Origin: Actinomycetota bacterium
GTDB lineage: Bacteria > Actinomycetota > Acidimicrobiia > Acidimicrobiales > Ilumatobacteraceae
DNA length: 36,535 bases
Assembly: GCA_963169665.1 (NCBI GenBank)
Contig: CAUJET010000081.1
Location: forward strand, 1-36,535
Reading direction: 5' to 3'
The translations under genes were made by a program, and so were the position numbers. Below the pieces are notes generated by a model. The model was not told where the DNA came from. It ran no database searches and saw nothing but the letters and a program-made list of their open reading frames with translations. Below, in pieces: positions 31,742 to 36,535 of this stretch. Each line of letters begins with the position of its first letter. Within the stretch, counting starts at the first letter, position 1.

Positions 31742-32917
31742 TCAGGCGGCGGTGGGGAAGAGCCGGAGGAAGTTCTCGGCGTAGAACTTGTCCTTCACGT
31801 CGGGGGTCGACCGTTCGAGCACCTTCTCGAAGCGGGCGATCGGGTCGCGACCGCCTTCGGTGTGCGGGTAGTCGCTCGAGAACAGGTACAGGTCGGGGTT
31901 CGACTCGTCGACCAGTCGGGCCACGTCTTCGAACACGAACGGGGTGAACCCCATCTGCTGGGTGAGCTGCTCGCTGGGTGTGCGGGTGAAGCCCGACAGG
32001 TTCGTGTCGACCCGACCCCACATCGCGGTCACCCAGTCGAGCCGCCGCAGGAGTTCGGGCACCCAGCCGGCTCCCAGCTCCACCGATGCGCCGCGCAGGT
32101 CGGGATGACGTTCGAACACGCCGTCCATCACCATCGTGGTGAGGAACGTCTCGGGTCCCTGGTGCAGGGTCGCGGCGTCCTTGCTGCGCACGTTCTCGCC
32201 GCCGCCCATCCAGTCCTTCACGGCGGCACGGCCGGTGTTCGACCACGCCTTGGCCAACTGCAGCGGCGACCCGCCGACGTGCAGGAGGAACGGCAGGCCG
32301 GCTTCCGCGAGCCGGGCCCAGAACGGTTCGAGGTCGACGTGGCCGGGTGAGCGGTCGCCGCACGGACGGTGCGGTACCCACATGGCCTCGAAGCCGCCCT
32401 CGAGGATGTGGTCGAGCTCGGCCATCGCGTGGTCGGGCTCGTCGAGCGGGACGATCGCGACGCCCATCAGCCGGTCGTCGTTGGCACAGAACTCGTGCAT
32501 GTGCCGGTTGTGTGCACGCGTGGCGCCGTAGCGCAGGCGTGGTTCGAGCTTCGAGCTCGGGTTGAACGGCATGGCCACGCTGTGGGTGGCGAACACGAGC
32601 TGACGGGCGAAGCCGAGCTGGTCCATCGCCAGCGTGCGGTCGTCGCGATCGAACGCACCGAGGGCCTGGATCTCCTTCACCTCGCGGATCAGCGAGTCGC
32701 CCATCTCGATCATCCGCCGTCGGTGTTCGTCGCTGTGGCGGTTGCCGTTGTCGACGATGACCGCCACCTCCTCGTCGGTGACGAGTGACGCCGAGTAGCT
32801 CACGAGCGGGAGCTCGTCGCGCACATCGGGGTCGCCATAGGCCCGCAGGAAGTCGGGCAACTCCATGATGTGGCTGTCGGCGTCGTAGAACACGCGGTCG
32901 CCGGGTGCGTAGGTCAT
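31742..32917 (-). CDS. Amidohydrolase-family protein (amidohydrolase 2 type)
   Basis: A 391-aa TIM-barrel metal-dependent hydrolase or decarboxylase. The N-terminal YDADSHIMEL supplies the metal-binding DxH-like pair (Asp14, His16), LPFLLHVGG the barrel His, and LYLFSSDYPHTEGGRDP the late Asp and His. This pattern is that of the ACMSD/amidohydrolase-2 group, whose members often act on aromatic or terpenoid acids; the substrate here is unknown. GAGGGCC precedes the ATG, and ATGA overlaps the stop of the thioredoxin-like selenoprotein gene, so the two are translationally coupled. Confidence 0.88.
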   Translation of the reverse strand: MTYAPGDRVFYDADSHIMELPDFLRAYGDPDVRDELPLVSYSASLVTDEEVAVIVDNGNRHSDEHRRRMIEMGDSLIREVKEIQALGAFDRDDRTLAMDQLGFARQLVFATHSVAMPFNPSSKLEPRLRYGATRAHNRHMHEFCANDDRLMGVAIVPLDEPDHAMAELDHILEGGFEAMWVPHRPCGDRSPGHVDLEPFWARLAEAGLPFLLHVGGSPLQLAKAWSNTGRAAVKDWMGGGENVRSKDAATLHQGPETFLTTMVMDGVFERHPDLRGASVELGAGWVPELLRRLDWVTAMWGRVDTNLSGFTRTPSEQLTQQMGFTPFVFEDVARLVDESNPDLYLFSSDYPHTEGGRDPIARFEKVLERSTPDVKDKFYAENFLRLFPTAA

Positions 32918-34005
32918 CGGCCCTCCTCGATGCTGCGCGCGAACGCTTCGAGGTCGAGCTCCTCGATCGGTTCCGCCTCGTAGTCGTCGGCGTCGGTGGC
33001 CGTGTCGGGCAGGGGCAGGTAGTACGCCTTGCCCTGTGCGGCCCACTCGCCCGCCATCTGGAAGAAGGCGGGGCCCATCGGGTCGATCCCGCGGATGGGC
33101 ATCGACCCGCGCCTGATGGTGAAGTCGTGCGGCGCGAGCTCGCCCGCTCGCACGAACCAGCGCTCAGCTGCCTCGGCGCGGCCCTGTTGCGAGAGCCACC
33201 ACCCGAGGGCGAACGCGGCACGTGCCTCCTGGTGCGTGTCGTCGGCGACCTTGGTGTCGGCGACGACGTCACCGGGATACGCGGCGGCGTCGCCACGGAC
33301 CCACGCGCGCAGTGCAGCGAGCGGTTTGCGGTTGTGGAACTTGGTGATGCTCGCGATCTGGTTCGACACGTAGTGCACGTCCTGCGGACGGACGATGCGA
33401 CCGTCCTCGTCGATCCACAGCACCGTGGGCACGTTCACCATGTTGTACAGGTCGGCGACGCGGTGATCGGTGTCGATCAGGCTCGGGTGGGTGGCGCCCG
33501 CGGCCTCGATGAAGGGCCGCGGATCGTCGATCGACCGGTCGAGCGCGACGGTGATCACCGCCAGGCCTTCGGGGGCCAGTTCCTCATGCAGTGCCTGCCA
33601 CACGGGCAGGTCGTAGCGGCAGCCTCACCAACTCGCATAGGCGTAGAGGACCACCTTCTGGCCACGGAAGTCGCTGAGCCGGTGGAGGACACCGTGCACG
33701 TCGGGGAGTTCGAAATCGGGTGCCGTGCCCGACCGGAGGGCGTCTGCCCGTTCGGCTGCCGGCGCAGCGAACGCTGCCACGTGTTCGTCGCCGTCGATCA
33801 CGATCGGGCGCTGCAGCAACCGTGCGAGGAGCGCAGCGTCCATCGCTCCCGGCGGCGTGTCGGCCGGGACGGGGATGCAGACCTCGTCACGACAGAGACC
33901 TTCCGGCTTGCGCTGCCACCCCAACAGCGCCGGGTCGAGCACGAGCGTGTCGCCCGACTCGAGGAGATGGGACTGCTGTTCGTCGATCACGGTCCAGGTC
34001 GTCAT
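32914..34005 (-). CDS. Thioredoxin-fold redox protein with in-frame TGA at the active-site Cys: probable selenoprotein
   Basis: Two open frames (34005-33628 and 33624-32914) are in the same frame and separated by one TGA (33627-33625). Read through, they give one 363-residue protein. Around the TGA it reads VVLYAYASW-U127-GCRYDLPVWQALHEEL, i.e. Sec-Gly-Cys where TlpA/AhpC-like proteins carry a redox Cys. Before it: a 100-residue N-terminal region (LCRDEVCIPV, LLQRPIVIDGD) and the redoxin start TAPDFELPDVHGVLHRLSDFRGQK. After it: VITVALDRS, the cis-Pro VPTVLWIDEDG, and a helical TPR-like part (EARAAFALGWWLSQQGRAEAAERWFVRAGELAP). A hairpin lies 15-31 nt past the TGA. TATGGT stands 6 nt before the ATG. 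A nonsense mutation is the main alternative, but the position makes it unlikely. Confidence 0.82.
33594..33610 (-). promoter_or_regulatory. Candidate bacterial SECIS hairpin
   Basis: In the mRNA, CCUGCC-CGUGU-GGCAGG forms a perfect 6-bp stem with a 5-nt loop, at nucleotides 15-31 after the UGA. Position, stem length and a G within the first two loop bases agree with known bacterial SECIS elements such as that of fdhF, which lie in the coding region right after the UGA and bind SelB. Confidence 0.6.
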
Positions 34006-34118
34006 GGCCGAACCATAGTGCTGCGTCACCAGGTCGTCGCTCGGTGGGGCGCCCCGACGCACGCGGGTCCAGCACGTGTGTACGCTCCGCTCAGCTGCTG
34101 GACCTGTGGGGGTGTGTC

Positions 34119-35105
34119 GTGGCCCGTTCTGCCGACGAGTTCGTCGAGTCGTACATCGCCGAGATGGCTGACCGAGAACTCGATCTCGATCGTCTGGTCA
34201 CCGAGCCGTCGGGGCTCGACGCGGCAGGGATGCTGGCGGCGATGGCCAACCCGTGGTTCGCCGAGCCCGGTCGCCAGCCGATGGCACTGCAGATGATCGC
34301 CGACTTCATGCGGCCGGAGGGGTCGATCTACTTCGACGCGATCTACGGGGCGATGGACGGCCAGCTCGCGACGCGGCAATGGCTGATCCCGACGATGGCC
34401 ACGATCGACTTCATCCAGTTCGTGCCGTTGGCGCCGCATGTGTTGTTCGACGACGGTGAGGGCGGCACATCGCTCGACGAGTGGGAGATGGTCGCGGTGA
34501 TCGGCGACGACCGGATGCCACTGTCGAAGGGTGTGAGCGTGCGCCGCTACCGCGACGGGTGGATCACCTGGGCGTGCGACGTCTACGACACCGGCGTGTT
34601 CCGCGTGCCCCCGCCGCCGGAGGCGGGGATCGAAGCGGCGCCGATCCCCGACTGGCCCCGCACCGTGTGGCAGCCGGATCCGAACGTCGCCGAGACCCGG
34701 TCCCGCGACGTCGACTGGGACGCGATGGCCGAGGAGTTCCATCCGACCGACTCCGTGTATCACGACCCGATCTTCGGGCAGGTTCGCGGACGCGACGCGA
34801 TCCGCACCTGGCTGAGCGACGTGATGCCGAAGGCGGGCGACGTGGTGTTCGAACCGCTCGGCCCGATGCTCGACGACGGCACGACCTCGGTGCAGGAGTG
34901 GCAGCAGGTGGCCGTGCAGCCCGACGGCAGCCGGGTGTTCATGACTCGCGGCACGAGTGTGCGGCGCCGGCGCGACGGACTCATCGTGTACGCGGCCGAC
35001 TACTTCGACACGGCTTCGATCATGGATCCCGAGGTGCAGGCGGCCGGCGTCGCCTCCGGCGCCACGCTCACCGTCGACGACATCGCCCGGCATCGCACCG
35101 TCTGA
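34119..35105 (+). CDS. Protein with two NTF2/SnoaL-like domains (328 aa)
   Basis: Tandem cone-shaped alpha+beta domains. Domain 1 (about 1-160): helices around FVESYIAEMADRELDLDRL, then WLIPTMATIDFIQFVPLAPHVLFDDGEGGTSLDEWEMVAVIGDDRMPLSKGVSVRRYRDGWITWACDVYD. Domain 2 (about 185-320): AEEFHPTDSVYHDPIFGQVRGRDAIRTWLSDVMPKAGDVVFEPLGPMLDDGTTSVQEWQQVAV...MTRGTSVRRRRDGLIVYAADYFD. The repeated EWxxVAV and GxSVRRxRDG strings show internal duplication. Catalytic role unknown; such folds serve as cyclases, isomerases or dehydratases. GTG 34119 follows GTGGGGGTGTGTC. Divergent from the selenoprotein gene (113 bp between them). Confidence 0.8.
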   Translation: MARSADEFVESYIAEMADRELDLDRLVTEPSGLDAAGMLAAMANPWFAEPGRQPMALQMIADFMRPEGSIYFDAIYGAMDGQLATRQWLIPTMATIDFIQFVPLAPHVLFDDGEGGTSLDEWEMVAVIGDDRMPLSKGVSVRRYRDGWITWACDVYDTGVFRVPPPPEAGIEAAPIPDWPRTVWQPDPNVAETRSRDVDWDAMAEEFHPTDSVYHDPIFGQVRGRDAIRTWLSDVMPKAGDVVFEPLGPMLDDGTTSVQEWQQVAVQPDGSRVFMTRGTSVRRRRDGLIVYAADYFDTASIMDPEVQAAGVASGATLTVDDIARHRTV

Positions 35106-35164
35106 CCCGAGCGTCGGTCGATCAGAGGCGCTGCCGTCGATCCGCGGGCAGGTGCGCCGACCGA

Positions 35165-35536
35165 TCAGAGGCGCTGCCACGCGGCGCGGAGTGCCTGCAC
35201 CGCCGACTCCTCGTCGGCGCCGAGCTGACGGGCGACGATCACCAACGCTTCGGCAGGCTGTTCGAGACCAACGATCTGCTCACGCCTGGTGGACGGCGCC
35301 ACCTCCGACACGTAGGTGCCGTTGCGGCCGTGGCGTTCGATGACAGCGTCCCCTTCCAGCAGTTCGTAGGCGCGCTCGATCGTGCCCTTCGCGAGACCGA
35401 GATCGGCGGCCAGTTGCCGGATCGTCGGCAGCCGCGTGCCCGGCGTGAGCGTGCCGGCGGCGACCATGCGCCGGATCTGCTCGCGCACCTGCTCGTAGAC
35501 CGGGAGCGCACGGCTGGGGTCGACCGACAGGATCAT
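35165..35536 (-). CDS. GntR-family regulator, YtrA-like
   Basis: A 123-aa one-component regulator: the winged helix-turn-helix (about 10-78; LPVYEQVREQIRRMVAAGTLTPGTRLPTIRQLAADLGLAKGTIERAYELLEGDAVIERHGRNGTYV) and a short helical tail (EQPAEALVIVARQLGADEESAVQALRAAW) for dimerisation, without an effector domain. This architecture defines the YtrA subfamily, which usually controls its own operon and adjacent transporters. The ATG overlaps the stop of the membrane protein gene (ATGA), so the regulator is second in that operon. Confidence 0.9.
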   Translation of the reverse strand: MILSVDPSRALPVYEQVREQIRRMVAAGTLTPGTRLPTIRQLAADLGLAKGTIERAYELLEGDAVIERHGRNGTYVSEVAPSTRREQIVGLEQPAEALVIVARQLGADEESAVQALRAAWQRL

Positions 35537-36498
35537 GCGATCACGGGACCGCGTCGACCGTCGAGCAGGAAGTCGAGGCCGAGCCGTCGGTTCTGCCACC
35601 AGAGCACGAACGCGCACAGCCACGCCGCGACGCCGAGCAGCGGCGCGAGACCCTCGAGGGAGGGCTCGAGCGCGAAGCACGAGCGGGCGACGAGCGCGAG
35701 CGCGAAGAACGTGAACGGCCGGGCGAGCCCGCGCCCGATGGCAAGTTCGCGGGCGAGGTCGTCGGCTCGGGTGATCGACGGCGACAGCGCCGGTCGGGCT
35801 CGGGTGGCGACGCGCTGCTGTGCGACGCGGGCGACCCCCAGCGCGACGAGCGCACCGAGCGCCCACGAGGTCGCGCTGCGGGTCTCGGCGCTCACGACGC
35901 CGACGAGCGCCGTGACGGTCGCAGCGGCGGCGACGGCCATCATCCGCCGAGCGTCGGTGCGCGTGAGGTAGTCGGCGACCGTGCGCACCTCGAGGCGTGC
36001 GGTCCGCGGGCCGGACGGACGGCGGATGTGGTGCATCTCGGCGAGCACTGCGCCGGCAGCGATGCCGCCGGTGCCGAGCACGAGCAGGTCGCCGTCGGTC
36101 TGGGTGCCGAGGAACCATGCGACGACTCCGGCGAACCCGCCGACGAAGCGCGCCCACCGCGCTCGCTCGAGCCAGCGCTGGAGGAGCCGCTGCTGATCGG
36201 GCTCGGCCGCCAGGTGCCGGGCGATCGTGGGCGCGTCGCCGTCGACGCCGGCGAACTGCAGGCCGAGGCTGAGCACCACGTAGAAGAGGATCGTGAAGAA
36301 CACGCCGAGGGTGAGCACGAGCCACACGTTCGTGTTCGTGGAACGGTCGCTGCCGTCGCTCACGGTGACCGGGATGACCGCAGCGGCCAGGAGCATCACG
36401 ACCGACACGGTGGTGATGCCCCGCCACCCGAGCAGGCGACGCGCCCGCTCGGCGGTCGATCTGCTTCGTCGCGTTTCATTCCCTCTTGACTGTCCCAT
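35533..36498 (-). CDS. Multi-pass membrane protein of unknown function (321 aa)
   Basis: Basic N-terminus (RSRSTAERARRLLGWRG), then TM1 (about 29-46, VSVVMLLAAAVIPV), an extracytoplasmic loop, TM2 (58-80), a long cytoplasmic loop (ARHLAAEPDQQRLLQRWLERARWAR), two further helices (about 117-150), and two pairs after residue 185 and 270. It shows no transporter or enzyme motif I recognise. I chose ATG 36498: it follows TATTGT by 9 nt; an in-frame ATG at 36531 near the window edge would begin before this box. Co-transcribed with the GntR gene and likely its regulatory target. Confidence 0.7.
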   Translation of the reverse strand: MGQSRGNETRRSRSTAERARRLLGWRGITTVSVVMLLAAAVIPVTVSDGSDRSTNTNVWLVLTLGVFFTILFYVVLSLGLQFAGVDGDAPTIARHLAAEPDQQRLLQRWLERARWARFVGGFAGVVAWFLGTQTDGDLLVLGTGGIAAGAVLAEMHHIRRPSGPRTARLEVRTVADYLTRTDARRMMAVAAAATVTALVGVVSAETRSATSWALGALVALGVARVAQQRVATRARPALSPSITRADDLARELAIGRGLARPFTFFALALVARSCFALEPSLEGLAPLLGVAAWLCAFVLWWQNRRLGLDFLLDGRRGPVIA

Positions 36499-36512
36499 TG
36501 TCCCAAGACAAT
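36497..36512. promoter_or_regulatory. Palindrome at the start of the membrane-protein/GntR operon, candidate operator
   Basis: ATTGTC-CCAA-GACAAT is a perfect 6+6 inverted repeat over the predicted -10 box and start codon of the operon. A second TTGTCCC-like half (TGTCCC at 36491-36496) is adjacent. Autoregulation by the YtrA-type protein would fit; the binding itself is inference. Confidence 0.5.
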
Positions 36513-36535
36513 ATGACAAACATCCCCGCATCGCA

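Noticed and set aside
33628..34062. Two separate genes or a pseudogene in place of the selenoprotein
   Set aside because: The frame is identical on both sides of the single TGA, the fold is interrupted exactly at the redox Cys, no frameshift or other damage is present, and the second part lacks a ribosome site before its first GTG.

Overview
This is a GC-rich (roughly 70%) actinobacterial chromosome segment. The gene content, the frequent GTG starts and the many start codons placed 6-9 nt after a TANNNT -10 box fit an Acidimicrobiia/Ilumatobacter-like organism; that assignment is inferred from gene style, not from a marker gene. No rRNA, tRNA or CRISPR array is visible.

Layout. 1-4261: end of an unknown gene, a small hypothetical, then the de novo NAD operon nadA-nadB-nadC. 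4290-9478: FKBP lipoprotein, MFS exporter, ABC1/UbiB kinase, alpha/beta hydrolase and greA. 9583-13781: a PAS-AraC regulator divergent from a bifunctional putA, with two large inverted repeats between them. 13806-18987: DUF1330 protein, then branched-chain amino-acid genes leuB and ilvE, a 1.2-kb non-coding stretch rich in hairpins and tandem repeats, and cimA behind an isoleucine-type transcription attenuator. 19018-19836: a type IV pilin-like protein fused to a C-type lectin domain. 19954-24583: a hypothetical gene and an acyl-CoA dehydrogenase whose 3' end is the target of a 2.77-kb integrative element. 24584-36498: a mixed set of small enzymes (acyltransferase, NTF2-like, GNAT, DUF3237, amidase, aldo/keto reductase, RlmA-like methyltransferase, EamA transporter, amidohydrolase), a thioredoxin-like gene with an in-frame TGA at its redox cysteine, and a GntR/membrane-protein pair.

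The four strongest signals are these. (1) A probable selenoprotein at 32914-34005: TGA stands exactly where the first active-site Cys of a thioredoxin-fold motif belongs (SW-U-GCR), and a SECIS-like hairpin lies 15-31 nt downstream; the gene is coupled by ATGA overlap to an amidohydrolase. (2) A minimal mobile element of 2,769 bp inserted in the 3' end of an acyl-CoA dehydrogenase. It is flanked by 72-bp perfect repeats that rebuild the conserved catalytic-Glu motif, has paired arm-type repeats near both ends, and carries an integrase, two small co-transcribed genes and a VOC gene. (3) A probably leaderless leader peptide with four consecutive Ile codons followed by two hairpins and a T-run ahead of cimA, which ties cimA to isoleucine synthesis through citramalate. 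(4) A pilin-lectin fusion with QPD and WND motifs.

Functions rest on motif and family recognition by eye. No database search, folding programme or alignment was run.
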